A DNA stretch of 64,000 nt from Blautia glucerasea. Its GTDB lineage: Bacteria; Bacillota; Clostridia; Lachnospirales; Lachnospiraceae. The DNA lies in NCBI RefSeq assembly GCF_013304385.1, contig NZ_JAAITU010000003.1, positions 62,001-126,000 on the forward strand, read 5' to 3'. The translations under genes were made by a program, and so were the position numbers. The notes below the pieces were generated by a model that worked only from the letters and a program-made list of their open reading frames with translations, searched no databases and had not been told where the DNA came from. Positions 1-9,152 of this stretch are shown in pieces (position 1 is the stretch's first letter; every line of letters begins with the position of its first letter).

Positions 1-677
1 AGATCGGTGCAGCAAAGGATCTGAGAGGAAAGAAGGTTCTGGTAACAGCAGGACCTACCCAGGAGCCCATTGACCCGGTACGCTATATTACGAATCATTC
101 CTCTGGCAAGATGGGATATGCCATTGCAAAGGCAGCTATGCTAAGGGGAGCGGAGGTAACTTTGGTCAGCGGACCGGTTGCCATTAAGCCTCCGGCTTTT
201 GTAAAGCTGATCCCTGTTGTAACTGCCCAGGATATGTATGAGGCTGTGACCAGTATCAGTGACAGCCAGCATATTATCATCAAGGCTGCAGCAGTAGCTG
301 ATTATTGCCCTGCTACAGTAAGTGAGGACAAGCTCAAAAAACAGGATGACCAGATGTCCATTCCGCTAAAAAGAACAAGGGATATTTTGAAATACCTGGG
401 TGAGCATAAGGTGCCCGGGCAGTTTTTGTGCGGATTTTCTATGGAAACCCGCGATATGCTCAGTAATTCCAGAGCCAAGCTAAAGAAGAAAAACCTGGAT
501 ATGGTAGCTGCCAATAATGTAAAGGTGGCAGGAGCCGGATTCCAGGGAGATACCAATGTGCTGACTCTGATTACACAGGATGAGGAAGTATCACTCCCGC
601 TGATGAGCAAGGAGGATGCAGCCGGAAAGATCCTGGATAAGATCCTGGAGATTATGAACCAGGAGGTAACTGATTAA
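1..677 (+). CDS. coaBC: Phosphopantothenate-cysteine ligase domain of CoaBC (5'-truncated)
   Basis: The reading frame is open from position 3, so the gene enters from outside the window and only its 3' part is seen. It carries the CoaB half of the bifunctional CoA enzyme, which joins cysteine to 4'-phosphopantothenate using CTP. Visible signatures are the nucleotide-binding VTAGPTQEPIDPVRYI segment followed by NHSSGKMGYA, and near the C-terminus AANNV followed by the TNVLTLI strand. The CoaC decarboxylase half is expected upstream of the window. The PanT-like S-component and CoaX follow on the same strand, so this is a pantothenate-to-CoA cluster. The family assignment is secure; whether CoaC is fused cannot be seen here. 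Confidence 0.93.
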   Translation, partial: IGAAKDLRGKKVLVTAGPTQEPIDPVRYITNHSSGKMGYAIAKAAMLRGAEVTLVSGPVAIKPPAFVKLIPVVTAQDMYEAVTSISDSQHIIIKAAAVADYCPATVSEDKLKKQDDQMSIPLKRTRDILKYLGEHKVPGQFLCGFSMETRDMLSNSRAKLKKKNLDMVAANNVKVAGAGFQGDTNVLTLITQDEEVSLPLMSKEDAAGKILDKILEIMNQEVTD

Positions 678-762
678 CCAAAGGATGCGGACAAATTTAT
701 AATATCCGCAGATCCAGCACCGTATTGTATCCCGAAAAGGGAACGATAACAAGGAGGACAAA

Positions 763-1419
763 ATGAAAAATCAACTGAAAACATCACAAATCACTATGCT
801 TGGCCTGATGATCGCCATCCTGCTTCTTATGGCCTACACACCCCTTGGGTATCTGAATATCGGCCCGCTTGCCATCACCTTTAATGTGATTCCGGTAGCT
901 ATCAGTGCCATTGTACTTGGGCCTGCAGGCGGAGCTGTTGCAGGGGCAGTGTTTGGTATTACCAGCTGTCTGCAGTGTATAGGCGTTGGCGGCTCCAGTG
1001 CCATGGGTGCTACACTTTTTGCCATAAATCCTGCATTGGCTATTATTCAGAGATTTGTACCAAGATTTCTGGATGGTATTCTTCTTGGATATATTTTCAA
1101 AGGAACCCGTAAGAAATCCAAGAATGTTTATCTTTCTTGCTCTGTAACAGGCTTCTTTTCCGCATTTCTTAATACTCTGTTTTTCATGACAATGCTGGTT
1201 GTTCTTTTTGGCAACAGTGAGTATATACAGGGACTGATGGGCGGCCAGAATGTGATTGTGTTTATTTGCTCATTTGTTGGAATTAATGCTGTATGTGAGA
1301 TGATCTCTTCTACTGTGATCACCGGAATGGTAGGCGCTGCACTTTATAAGGCAAGACTGCTCCCCGGCACAGCAACTGAGGGCACAGAAGCAGTAAAAAG
1401 AGATGCCGTAAGGCTGTAA
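763..1419 (+). CDS. ECF transporter S-component, probably pantothenate-specific (PanT-like)
   Basis: A 218-residue, very hydrophobic protein with about six membrane spans. It follows the ECF S-component pattern: a short basic N-terminus, a first helix, then the conserved LGYLNIGPLAITFNVIPVAI and VLGPAGGAVAGAVFG stretches and an SCLQCIG segment like that of PanT proteins. S-components bind a vitamin and share the common EcfA/A'/T energy module, which is not encoded here. It sits between coaBC and coaX, 85 bp after coaBC and 12 bp before coaX, which supports pantothenate as the substrate; this is inferred from context. The ATG is preceded by AAGGAGGAC. A short GCGGA/TCCGC hairpin lies in the gap before it. 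Confidence 0.8.
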   Translation: MKNQLKTSQITMLGLMIAILLLMAYTPLGYLNIGPLAITFNVIPVAISAIVLGPAGGAVAGAVFGITSCLQCIGVGGSSAMGATLFAINPALAIIQRFVPRFLDGILLGYIFKGTRKKSKNVYLSCSVTGFFSAFLNTLFFMTMLVVLFGNSEYIQGLMGGQNVIVFICSFVGINAVCEMISSTVITGMVGAALYKARLLPGTATEGTEAVKRDAVRL

Positions 1420-1431
1420 CCAGGAGGAAAC

Positions 1432-2196
1432 ATGATTTTTGCAATCGATATTGGCAACACAAATATTGTAGCCGGCTGTATTGATAAGGAGAAGACTTAT
1501 TTTATTGAAAGGCTTTCTACAGTAAGAACAAAAACAGAATTGGAATATGCAGTTGACATTAAAACGCTTCTGGACATTTATCACATTAAGAAGAATGACA
1601 TTGAAGGATGCATTATTTCTTCTGTTGTGCCTCAGATCACCAACGCAGTGAAGCTGGCTGCTGAAAAGATCCTGAAAAAAGAAGTGATGGTATTAGGCCC
1701 TGGCGTGAAAACAGGACTGAATATTATGATGGATAACCCCGGCTCACTGGGGGCAGACCTGGTGGCAAATGCTGTGGCAGGGATTGCAGAATATCCGCTG
1801 CCTCTGGCCATTATCGATATGGGCACTGCCAGTACAGTAAGCGTTGTGGATGAGAAGAAGCATTATGTAGGGGGCATGATCTTTCCGGGAATCAACATTT
1901 CCTTGGATGCCCTCACTGCACGAGCATCCCAGCTTAGTGGGATCAGTATTGACGCACCTAGAAGGATCATTGGGAAAAACACCATTGAGTGTATGAAAAG
2001 CGGTGTGATCTACAGCAATGCCGCTGCTTTGGACGGGATCGTGGAGCGAATTGGAGAGGAACTTGGGAAAGAACCTTTTGTAGTGGCAACCGGCGGCCTT
2101 TCCAAAAAGATAGTTCCCTATTGCAAAAAGAAGATCGTTCTGGATGAGGATCTTCTTTTGAAGGGGCTGATGATCATTTATGACAAAAATAAATGA
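1432..2196 (+). CDS. coaX: Type III pantothenate kinase
   Basis: A 254-residue protein that phosphorylates pantothenate, the first committed step of CoA synthesis. It opens with the ASKHA-fold phosphate motif DIGNTN (MIFAIDIGNTNIVAG), has the central LGADLVANAVAG region and the second motif IDMGTASTVSVVDE, then the GGMIFPGI loop, all typical of CoaX and unlike type I or II kinases. Length matches the family (about 255). The ATG lies 12 bp after the S-component gene, behind CAGGAGGAAAC, so the genes are probably co-transcribed. Type III kinases need a monovalent cation and are not feedback-inhibited by CoA; that is family knowledge and not visible here. Confidence 0.95.
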   Translation: MIFAIDIGNTNIVAGCIDKEKTYFIERLSTVRTKTELEYAVDIKTLLDIYHIKKNDIEGCIISSVVPQITNAVKLAAEKILKKEVMVLGPGVKTGLNIMMDNPGSLGADLVANAVAGIAEYPLPLAIIDMGTASTVSVVDEKKHYVGGMIFPGINISLDALTARASQLSGISIDAPRRIIGKNTIECMKSGVIYSNAAALDGIVERIGEELGKEPFVVATGGLSKKIVPYCKKKIVLDEDLLLKGLMIIYDKNK

Positions 2197-2230
2197 TCCA
2201 TCTGGCAGAATCCGGGGATTGTATCATTGG

Positions 2231-3127
2231 TCATGACAGTTCCTTTGTAAAGGCAGACGCAAAGTCCTGTGGAACAGGTGCAGTAAATAAAAGGGGACTA
2301 CCGGTCACAGGATGGGTGAATTCCAGCTGATAGGAGTGGAGCGGCTGTCTGTGGATGATCCGGTAGTCCGGATTGTATAAGTAATCTCCTGGCAGAGGGA
2401 AGCCCAGATATTTCATGTGGACCCGGATCTGATGTGTCCGGCCTGTGTCCAGTCGGAGAGCAAGAAGTGAGCGCTTTGCATGGACAGCGAGGCGCTCATA
2501 GTGCGTTACCGCCTTTTCTCCATTTTGGAAGTCCACAATTCTGGTAATGGCAGATCCGTTTTCGCGGGCAATGGGAGCATCTATGGTGCCATGTTCGGGT
2601 GTGATCCCTGTGACAATGGCAAGATAAGTTCTTTTGATCTGCCGGGCTTTCATCTGCTGGGACAGTACAGCTGCACTGAGAGCATTTTTGGCAAGCACAA
2701 GGACTCCGGAAGTGTCACGATCCAGACGGTTGATACAACGATATACAAAGGGCTGCTCTTTGGAAGCAAAATAATAAGAAACTCCGTTAGCCAGGGTATT
2801 TTCATAATTGCCTGCAGATGGATGAACCGGCATATCTGCAGGTTTATTTAAAACAAGCAGGTCTTGATCCTCGAACAGGATCTGCAGATCCATTTTTACA
2901 GGAGAGATCAGAGATGGAGGATCCATTTCCCGAAGGAGGATGGTAAGTATATCCCCTTCTTTTAATAGGGTATGACCAAAGCCACGGTCTTCATTCAGAC
3001 GGATGCAGCCTGGGTCATTTTTCATCGAGGACAGAAGATGGCGAGAAAAGCCATGGCTTCGCAGGAAATCAAGGATCTCTACGCCTGCATCTTTGTCTGT
3101 AACAGAATATGTAAGGGTACGACACAT
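2231..3127 (-). CDS. RluA-family pseudouridine synthase
   Basis: A 298-residue protein with an N-terminal S4-like RNA-binding segment (residues about 13-70) and an RluA catalytic domain. The active-site aspartate lies in INRLDRDTSGVLVLAK; GRTHQIRVHMKYLGFPLPGD and a final LHSYQLEFTHPVTG block complete the family pattern. It isomerises uridine in rRNA or tRNA, but the sequence does not tell which target (RluC/RluD/YjbO-like subgroups look alike). The ATG has a GAAAGG ribosome site. It is convergent with coaX (34 bp between stops) and divergent from the MATE gene. The common HRLD motif is NRLD here, as in many clostridial members. Confidence 0.9.
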   Translation of the reverse strand: MCRTLTYSVTDKDAGVEILDFLRSHGFSRHLLSSMKNDPGCIRLNEDRGFGHTLLKEGDILTILLREMDPPSLISPVKMDLQILFEDQDLLVLNKPADMPVHPSAGNYENTLANGVSYYFASKEQPFVYRCINRLDRDTSGVLVLAKNALSAAVLSQQMKARQIKRTYLAIVTGITPEHGTIDAPIARENGSAITRIVDFQNGEKAVTHYERLAVHAKRSLLALRLDTGRTHQIRVHMKYLGFPLPGDYLYNPDYRIIHRQPLHSYQLEFTHPVTGSPLLFTAPVPQDFASAFTKELS

Positions 3128-3248
3128 AAGGTTACCTTTCTAAATGATTTTTTAATTACAGAATCATAGCATTTTCAGAAAGAAATAACAAGACTTCAGG
3201 ATAAAAGACAGTCAATACAAAGCTTCATTAGAGGGAAAGGGAGTATAT

Positions 3249-4589
3249 ATGGAGCAGAAACATCTTTTTTCAAATAAAATGTTAAAAAGCATTCTGGTAC
3301 CGGTCATTCTGGAACAGCTGTTGAATTCCTTTATGGGTACGGCTGATACCATGATGGTGAGTAATGTAGGATCTGCAGCTATTTCTGCAGTTTCTCTTGT
3401 GGATTCCATTAATGTGTTGTTGATCCAGGCATTCTCTGCGCTTGCAGCAGGAGGAACCATTATCTGTGCTCAGTATATGGGACAGCGTAATTATGAAAGG
3501 GCAAATAAATCAGCCAGACAGGTATTATTCATCATACTGTCCATTTCGGCTGCTGTTACTATTTTGTGCCTTCTTTTTAAAGATCCTCTGCTTCATTTTA
3601 TCTTTGGAAAAGTAGATGCAGATGTTATGGAAGCATCTTCTGTTTACTTTCTGTTTTCAGCAGCTTCCTATCCTTTTATTGCACTGTATGACTCTGGTGC
3701 ATCTATTTTCAGAGCACAGGAAAATACAAAAGGGCCACTGATCATTTCAGTAATCTCCAATGTGATGAATATTGTTGGCAATGCGATACTGATCTGGGGA
3801 TTTAATATGGGGGTGGCAGGAGCTGCCATTGCAACTCTGGTTTCAAGGATCTTCTGTGCAGTTGTTGTACTTTGGCAGTTAAGGAAGGACAGACAGCCTA
3901 TTGTAGTCAGGGATTATCTGAAGATACGTCCGGATCGTAAATTGATCGGCAGGATCCTGGGACTTGGGATTCCTTCCGGGATTGAGAACAGTATGTTTCA
4001 GCTTGGAAAGCTTGCTATACAGTCTACGGTTTCCACGCTTGGTACAACAGCTATCGCAGCCCAGGCAATGACTAACAATCTGGAGATGTTAAATGGTACG
4101 GCAGCTATGGGAGTTGGGATCGGGCTGATGACCATTGTAGGAGAATGTATCGGAGCAGGCAGGGAAGATGAGGCTGTTTATTATGTGAAGAAACTGAGCT
4201 GTGTGGCTGAGATGATCATCATTGGATGCTGCCTTCTGGTATTTGCCCTTACAAAGCCTATCACCATTCTTGGCGGTATGGAGCCGGAAAGTGCAAGGAT
4301 GTGCTTTCAGATGATGGCCTGGATCACAGTGGTCAAGCCGCTTGTATGGGTGGTATCCTTTATCCCGGCATATGGAATGCGTGCTGCCGGTGATGTGCGT
4401 TTTTCTATGATCACCTCTTGTGTAAGCATGTGGGTGTTTCGGTTCTGTTTATGCGTATTTCTGATCCGTGTTATAGGCATGGGACCACTGGCTGTATGGT
4501 TTGGAATGTTTACAGATTGGACCATCCGCGGCATCGTCTTTCTTTGGCGTTTCCACAGCCGTAAATGGCTGAAACATAAGGTTGTATAG
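3249..4589 (+). CDS. MATE family efflux transporter
   Basis: A 446-residue protein with about twelve membrane spans in two related halves, as in Na+- or H+-coupled multidrug and toxic-compound exporters (MatE). Visible hallmarks are the N-terminal LEQLLNSFMGTADTMMVSNVG segment, in which the acidic residue of helix 1 is kept, and the second-half repeat IPSGIENSMFQLGKL. The ATG follows GGGAAAGGGAG. Substrate unknown. It directly precedes the corrin operon on the same strand (82 bp to cbiD), so read-through is possible, but nothing in the protein suggests a role in cobalamin. Confidence 0.9.
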   Translation: MEQKHLFSNKMLKSILVPVILEQLLNSFMGTADTMMVSNVGSAAISAVSLVDSINVLLIQAFSALAAGGTIICAQYMGQRNYERANKSARQVLFIILSISAAVTILCLLFKDPLLHFIFGKVDADVMEASSVYFLFSAASYPFIALYDSGASIFRAQENTKGPLIISVISNVMNIVGNAILIWGFNMGVAGAAIATLVSRIFCAVVVLWQLRKDRQPIVVRDYLKIRPDRKLIGRILGLGIPSGIENSMFQLGKLAIQSTVSTLGTTAIAAQAMTNNLEMLNGTAAMGVGIGLMTIVGECIGAGREDEAVYYVKKLSCVAEMIIIGCCLLVFALTKPITILGGMEPESARMCFQMMAWITVVKPLVWVVSFIPAYGMRAAGDVRFSMITSCVSMWVFRFCLCVFLIRVIGMGPLAVWFGMFTDWTIRGIVFLWRFHSRKWLKHKVV

Positions 4590-4671
4590 GGTGTGTAAAA
4601 GTTATCAGATAAGAGCGTACAGGCTGAATATAGCTTCAAAGAAGGAATCATATCACAGGAAAGGAAAAGGC

Positions 4672-5835
4672 ATGCATAAAACAGGTCTGGAAGATTATTA
4701 CGTCATTAAGGGACAAAAGAAAATGCGTTTTGGATATACCACAGGTTCCTGTGCAGCTGCGGCTTCAAAGGCTGCAGTAAAGATGCTTCTGTCCGGGAAG
4801 AAGGTGGAAGAGATATCGATTATGACGCCAAAAGGGATCCGGCTTTCTCTGATACCTGAGGATATTTGTATTGACAAAGACAAGGCATCCTGTGCGATCC
4901 GAAAGGATGGGGGAGATGATCCGGATACCACCAGCGGGCTCCTTGTGTATGCCTCGGCAGAAAAAATTAGTACTCCGGGAATCCTTATCGATGGGGGGAT
5001 CGGTGTAGGACGGGTGACAAAGCCAGGATTATCCCAGCAAATAGGAGAGGCTGCCATTAATCCTGTTCCGCGGGCGATGATCAAAAAAGAAGCAGAAGAG
5101 GCTGCCCAGGAATGGGATTATGAAGGTGGCCTTAAGATCATTATTTCTGTACCTGAGGGAGAAAAGACAGCCCAGAAAACCTTTAATCCAAGGCTTGGCA
5201 TAGAAGGCGGGATTTCCATTTTAGGTACCAGTGGGATCGTGGAGCCTATGAGCGAGAAAGCACTTATCGAAAGCATTCGTGTGGAGATGAGACAGCATTT
5301 TACCCAGGGAGAGGAATATCTTCTTGTAACCCCTGGAAATTATGGGGCAGAATATTTGAAAAATCATATGGATCTGCCATTTGAAAAAAATATAAAATGC
5401 AGCAATTATGTAGGGGAAACTATTGATATGGCCATTGATATGGGAGTAAAAGGCATTCTTTTTGTGGCACATATTGGGAAGTTTGTAAAGGTGGCAGCAG
5501 GGATCATGAATACCCATTCTCATAATGCAGACGGAAGGATGGAGGTACTGGCAGCTAATGGGATCCGTGCAGGGTCTGATCTGGAGTGTGCCCGTAAGAT
5601 CCTGGAATGCAATACTACAGATGAGGCATTACAGATCCTGGAACAGAACGGAATCTTAAAGCCTGCAATGGAGCAGGTGATGAAACGGATCCAGTTTTAT
5701 CTGAATCACCGCTCTTATGATCAGATCCTTCTGGGAGCAGTGGTATTTTCTAATGTTTATGGCTATCTGGGAATGACAGAGGATGCTCCCTGTCTGATCC
5801 AGAAGATTCAAAAGGAGTATAAAGGAGAATTATGA
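4672..5835 (+). CDS. cbiD: Cobalt-precorrin-5B C1-methyltransferase
   Basis: A 387-residue protein that methylates C1 of cobalt-precorrin-5B in the anaerobic cobalamin route. The N-terminus RFGYTTGSCAAAASKAAVKML is the CbiD signature; SVPEGE, GISILGTSGIVEPMS and the C-terminal GAVVFSNVYG follow. A TTG 90 bp upstream would give a longer frame, but the ATG at 4672 has the ribosome site AGGAAAGGAAAAGG and a family-like N-terminus, so it was chosen. First gene of an eleven-gene corrin run; it overlaps cbiL by 4 bp (ATGA). No cobalamin riboswitch fits in the 82 bp in front. Confidence 0.95.
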   Translation: MHKTGLEDYYVIKGQKKMRFGYTTGSCAAAASKAAVKMLLSGKKVEEISIMTPKGIRLSLIPEDICIDKDKASCAIRKDGGDDPDTTSGLLVYASAEKISTPGILIDGGIGVGRVTKPGLSQQIGEAAINPVPRAMIKKEAEEAAQEWDYEGGLKIIISVPEGEKTAQKTFNPRLGIEGGISILGTSGIVEPMSEKALIESIRVEMRQHFTQGEEYLLVTPGNYGAEYLKNHMDLPFEKNIKCSNYVGETIDMAIDMGVKGILFVAHIGKFVKVAAGIMNTHSHNADGRMEVLAANGIRAGSDLECARKILECNTTDEALQILEQNGILKPAMEQVMKRIQFYLNHRSYDQILLGAVVFSNVYGYLGMTEDAPCLIQKIQKEYKGEL

Positions 5836-6524
5836 CCGGAAAATTATACGGGGTAGGAGTAGGACCGGGAGACCCGGAACTGCTTACGTTAAAAGCCCTA
5901 AGAATTATAAAAGAGGCAGATGTGGTGGCAGTGCCTGGAGAAATCCCAGAGCAAAGCATTGCCTACCGGATCGTTTACGGTGCATGGGAAGGAATCAGGG
6001 AAAAAGAACTGCTTGCTGTGCCTATGCCAATGACAAAGGACAAAAAGCAGCTGAAGGAAAATCATGAAAAAGGGGCACAGCTTCTTGGAAGACTTCTTGA
6101 GCAAGGGAAAAAGGTGGCTTTTCTGACTTTGGGAGATCCTACTGTTTATTCCACATATCTTTATGTACATAGGATCCTAACGGATCAGGGATATGACACA
6201 CAGATCATAAGTGGTATCCCTTCGTTCTGTGCAGTCAGCGCAAGGCTGAATACAGGTCTGGTAGAAACAAGCCAGCAGCTTCATGTGCTTCCGGCCTCCT
6301 ATCAGATCCGGGAAGGGCTGAAACTTCCGGGAACAAAGGTGCTGATGAAGGCAGGACATAAGATGAAAGAAGTCAGGCAGCAGATCCAAAAGCTGGGGGA
6401 AGAAGCGGTGATGATCCGTAACTGTGGCATGGAAGACGAGCAGATCTTTGACAGTGTGGAAAAGATCCCGGATGATCCTGGCTATTATTCGCTGATCATT
6501 GTAAAAGATAAAGCAAACATATAA
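5832..6524 (+). CDS. cbiL: Cobalt-precorrin-2 C20-methyltransferase
   Basis: A 230-residue SAM-dependent tetrapyrrole methylase that adds the C20 methyl group, the first ring modification after cobalt insertion in the anaerobic pathway. It has the N-terminal GVGVGPGDPELLTLKALRII motif, the LGDPTVYSTYLYV substrate/SAM loop and the SGIPSFCAVSARLN segment that separate CbiL/CobI from the other methylases. It starts on the ATGA overlap with cbiD, so translation is probably coupled. CobI (aerobic) and CbiL are similar; the presence of cbiD and cbiG points to the cobalt-early pathway. Confidence 0.93.
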   Translation: MTGKLYGVGVGPGDPELLTLKALRIIKEADVVAVPGEIPEQSIAYRIVYGAWEGIREKELLAVPMPMTKDKKQLKENHEKGAQLLGRLLEQGKKVAFLTLGDPTVYSTYLYVHRILTDQGYDTQIISGIPSFCAVSARLNTGLVETSQQLHVLPASYQIREGLKLPGTKVLMKAGHKMKEVRQQIQKLGEEAVMIRNCGMEDEQIFDSVEKIPDDPGYYSLIIVKDKANI

Positions 6525-6552
6525 AGCAAACACATAAAAGGAGGACTGATCT

Positions 6553-7326
6553 ATGGTACATTTTGTTGGAGCAGGTTCAGGAGCAGCGGATCTGATCACA
6601 GTAAGAGGAAAACAGTATCTAGAAGAGGCAGATGTGGTGATCTATGCAGGATCACTTGTAAATCCGCAGATTCTGGATTATACAAAGGATGTGTGCACCA
6701 TTTATAACAGTGCCAAAATGACACTGGAGGATGTGATCTCTGTGATAGAAAAGGCAGAAGCAGCAGGGAAAACAACGGTTCGACTGCATACTGGAGATCC
6801 CTGCATTTATGGAGCTATCCGTGAACAGATGGATATTTTGGATGAAAAGAAGATCGCTTATGACTATTGTCCCGGAGTCAGTGCATTTTGTGGAGCTGCC
6901 AGTGCCCTGAACCTGGAATATACACTTCCGGAGATATCACAAAGTGTGATCATTACCAGAATGGAGGGAAGGACACCGGTTCCGGAAAGAGAAAGCATTC
7001 AGTCTTTTGCTGCTCATCATGCAACTATGGTTATCTTTTTAAGTACAGGAATGCTGGAAGAATTAAGCCGCCGTCTGATCGAGGGAGGATATGAAGCCGA
7101 AACTCCTGCAGCTATTGTATACAAGGCAACCTGGCCGGATGAGAAAAAATTCATTTGTACGGTTGGAACTTTGGCACAAACTGCAAAAGAAAATAATATT
7201 ACAAAGACAGCTTTGATGATCATCGGAGATGCAGTGAAGGGTGCAAAGTATGACCGTTCCAAGCTGTATGACCCGGGATTTACAACAGAATTCAGAGAAG
7301 CAACTAGTACATCGAAAACCATGTAA
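6553..7326 (+). CDS. cbiF: Cobalt-precorrin-4 C11-methyltransferase
   Basis: A 257-residue tetrapyrrole methylase that methylates C11. Family features are VHFVGAGSGAADLITVRGK, the DVVIYAGSLVNPQIL strand, HTGDPCIYGAIREQMDIL and PGVSAFCGAASALNLEYTLPE followed by the QSVIITRMEGRTPVPERE block, a strong CbiF/CobM marker. The ATG is preceded by AAAAGGAGGACTG at a good distance. It lies 28 bp after cbiL and 40 bp before cbiG. Its product is ring-contracted and opened by CbiG, the next gene. Confidence 0.95.
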   Translation: MVHFVGAGSGAADLITVRGKQYLEEADVVIYAGSLVNPQILDYTKDVCTIYNSAKMTLEDVISVIEKAEAAGKTTVRLHTGDPCIYGAIREQMDILDEKKIAYDYCPGVSAFCGAASALNLEYTLPEISQSVIITRMEGRTPVPERESIQSFAAHHATMVIFLSTGMLEELSRRLIEGGYEAETPAAIVYKATWPDEKKFICTVGTLAQTAKENNITKTALMIIGDAVKGAKYDRSKLYDPGFTTEFREATSTSKTM

Positions 7327-7366
7327 TAGATAATCAACGAAAAGAGAGATGTCCAGGTGATAAGAA

Positions 7367-8422
7367 ATGAAAATAGCCATGATATGCTACAGCCTGACAG
7401 GAGAAAGTACAGGGCTTCGCCTAAAAGAAGGCCTGGAAAAGCTGGGACACAGTGTACAGCTGTGGGAGAAAAGCAAATATCTGCCGGATTCAATAAAGGA
7501 GTCTTGTAGTCAGTGGACCGGCGACAGGTTTGGGGATTCTCAGGCAGTGATATTTATTGGAGCTTGTGGGATTGCAGTACGCAGTATTGCGCCTTTTGTA
7601 GCATCCAAAAAAACAGATCCTGCAGTTCTGGTAGTGGATGAATGCAGCAGATTTGTGATTTCACTGCTTTCCGGTCATCTGGGAGGGGCCAATGAACTGG
7701 CTGGGACAGCAGCCAAAATACTGGATGCCATGCCGGTAGTAACAACTGCCACAGACCTTCATCAGTGCTTTGCAGTGGATGTTTTTGCAAAGAAAAATGA
7801 TTGTGGGATTCTCAATATGAAGGGTGCAAAAGAAGTGTCAGCAGCCCTTCTTGCTGGGGAAAAAACAGGATTTTTCAGCGATTTCCCATGGGAAGGAAGT
7901 CTTCCGCCCGGACTGGTCTATTGTAAAGACAGGCAGGAAGCAAAGAAAAAAGGACTGCTTTTGGGAATCAGTGTAACGGTTTATAAGGAGCATACTCCTT
8001 TTGAGGAAACCGTTTATGTAGTACCAAAAACAGTAGCTTTAGGCATGGGCTGCAGAAAGGGAAAAGAGTCTGAAGCTGTGCTTCAGGCAGCAAATGAGAT
8101 CCTAAAAAAGGCCGGGATTTTCAAAGAAGGGGTAAAGACCCTGACCAGCATTGATATCAAAAAAGAAGAGCCAGGCCTTGTGGCATTAGCAGAGCAGTGG
8201 AAGATTCCTTTCCAGGTATATACAAGTGAGGAACTGCAGGCTGTGCAGGGGGATTTTACACCCTCATCCTTTGTAAAAGCCCAGGTAGGGGTAGATAATG
8301 TATGTGAAAGAAGCGCCCTTCTTGCAAGTGGGGAAGAAGGGGTACTGATAGAAAAAAAGCAGGCTGCAGGTGGCGTGACAGCAGCTTTGGCAGCCGGAAA
8401 CCGGAGGATTCATTTTGAGTAA
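7367..8422 (+). CDS. cbiG: Cobalt-precorrin-5A hydrolase
   Basis: A 351-residue protein that opens the delta-lactone of cobalt-precorrin-5A, releasing the C20 fragment as acetaldehyde; it is diagnostic of the anaerobic pathway. Three parts are visible: an N-terminal domain with FIGACGIAVRSIAPFVASKKTDPAV and SLLSGHLGGANELA, a middle linker, and a C-terminal domain with ALGMGCRKGKES and a VCERSALLASG segment close to the VCEPAALLA of homologues. It overlaps cbiH by 8 bp. Start ATG with an AGGTGATAAG ribosome site. Confidence 0.95.
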   Translation: MKIAMICYSLTGESTGLRLKEGLEKLGHSVQLWEKSKYLPDSIKESCSQWTGDRFGDSQAVIFIGACGIAVRSIAPFVASKKTDPAVLVVDECSRFVISLLSGHLGGANELAGTAAKILDAMPVVTTATDLHQCFAVDVFAKKNDCGILNMKGAKEVSAALLAGEKTGFFSDFPWEGSLPPGLVYCKDRQEAKKKGLLLGISVTVYKEHTPFEETVYVVPKTVALGMGCRKGKESEAVLQAANEILKKAGIFKEGVKTLTSIDIKKEEPGLVALAEQWKIPFQVYTSEELQAVQGDFTPSSFVKAQVGVDNVCERSALLASGEEGVLIEKKQAAGGVTAALAAGNRRIHFE

Positions 8423-9152
8423 ACAGAAAATCTATGTGGTAGGCATCGGACCTGGCGCATACCAGGAAATGACCGGGGCAGCAGTGGCAGCCCTTGAACA
8501 AAGTGATGTGATCGTTGGATATACAGTATATATCGATCTTGTAAAAGAGCATTTTAGTGATAAAGCCTTTCTGACAACACCGATGAGAAAAGAAGTGGAC
8601 CGGTGTGTGATGGCTTTTGAGGAAGCAAAAAAAGGACAGACTGTGTCTATGATCTGCAGTGGAGATGCAGGAGTATATGGTATGGCAGGACTGATCTATG
8701 AGATCAGCGAAAGATATCCGGATGTGGAGATAGAGATCATTCCCGGGGTCACTGCTGCCATTGGAGGAGCTTCTGTGCTTGGAGCACCTTTGATCCATGA
8801 TTTCTGCCTGATCAGCTTAAGTGACCTTCTTACCCCCTGGGAAAAGATCCAGGCAAGGCTTCTTGGCGCATCCCAGGCAGACTTTGTGATCTGTCTTTAT
8901 AATCCATCCAGCCATAAGCGCCATGATTATCTTCAGAAGGCATGTGATTTGATGATGACATACAAATCCCCGGATACAGTGTGTGGGATCGTGTCAAATA
9001 TTGCAAGAGAAGGGGAAAACTCCAGGATCATGACATTAAAAGAACTGCGTGATACAAAGGTGGACATGTTTACCACTGTATTTATCGGCAATTCTCAGAC
9101 AAAGGTGATAAACGGCAAAATGGTAACTCCAAGAGGATATAAAGATGTATAA
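8415..9152 (+). CDS. cbiH: Cobalt-precorrin-3B C17-methyltransferase
   Basis: A 245-residue tetrapyrrole methylase that methylates C17 and drives ring contraction. Motifs: YVVGIGPGAYQEMTGAAVAAL, SGDAGVYGMAGLIYE, PGVTAAIGGASVLGAPLIHDFC followed by ISLSDLLTPW, and FVICLYNPSSHKR, all of the CbiH/CobJ type. The start is a TTG at 8415, supported by CGGAGG seven bases upstream and by the family-like start MSKQKIYVVGIGPG. It overlaps cbiG by 8 bp and the downstream fusion gene by 8 bp, so the three are probably translationally coupled. Confidence 0.94.
   Translation: MSKQKIYVVGIGPGAYQEMTGAAVAALEQSDVIVGYTVYIDLVKEHFSDKAFLTTPMRKEVDRCVMAFEEAKKGQTVSMICSGDAGVYGMAGLIYEISERYPDVEIEIIPGVTAAIGGASVLGAPLIHDFCLISLSDLLTPWEKIQARLLGASQADFVICLYNPSSHKRHDYLQKACDLMMTYKSPDTVCGIVSNIAREGENSRIMTLKELRDTKVDMFTTVFIGNSQTKVINGKMVTPRGYKDV

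Noticed and set aside
3128-3248. Cobalamin riboswitch ahead of the MATE/corrin genes
   Set aside because: No B12-box or matching architecture was found in this short gap.
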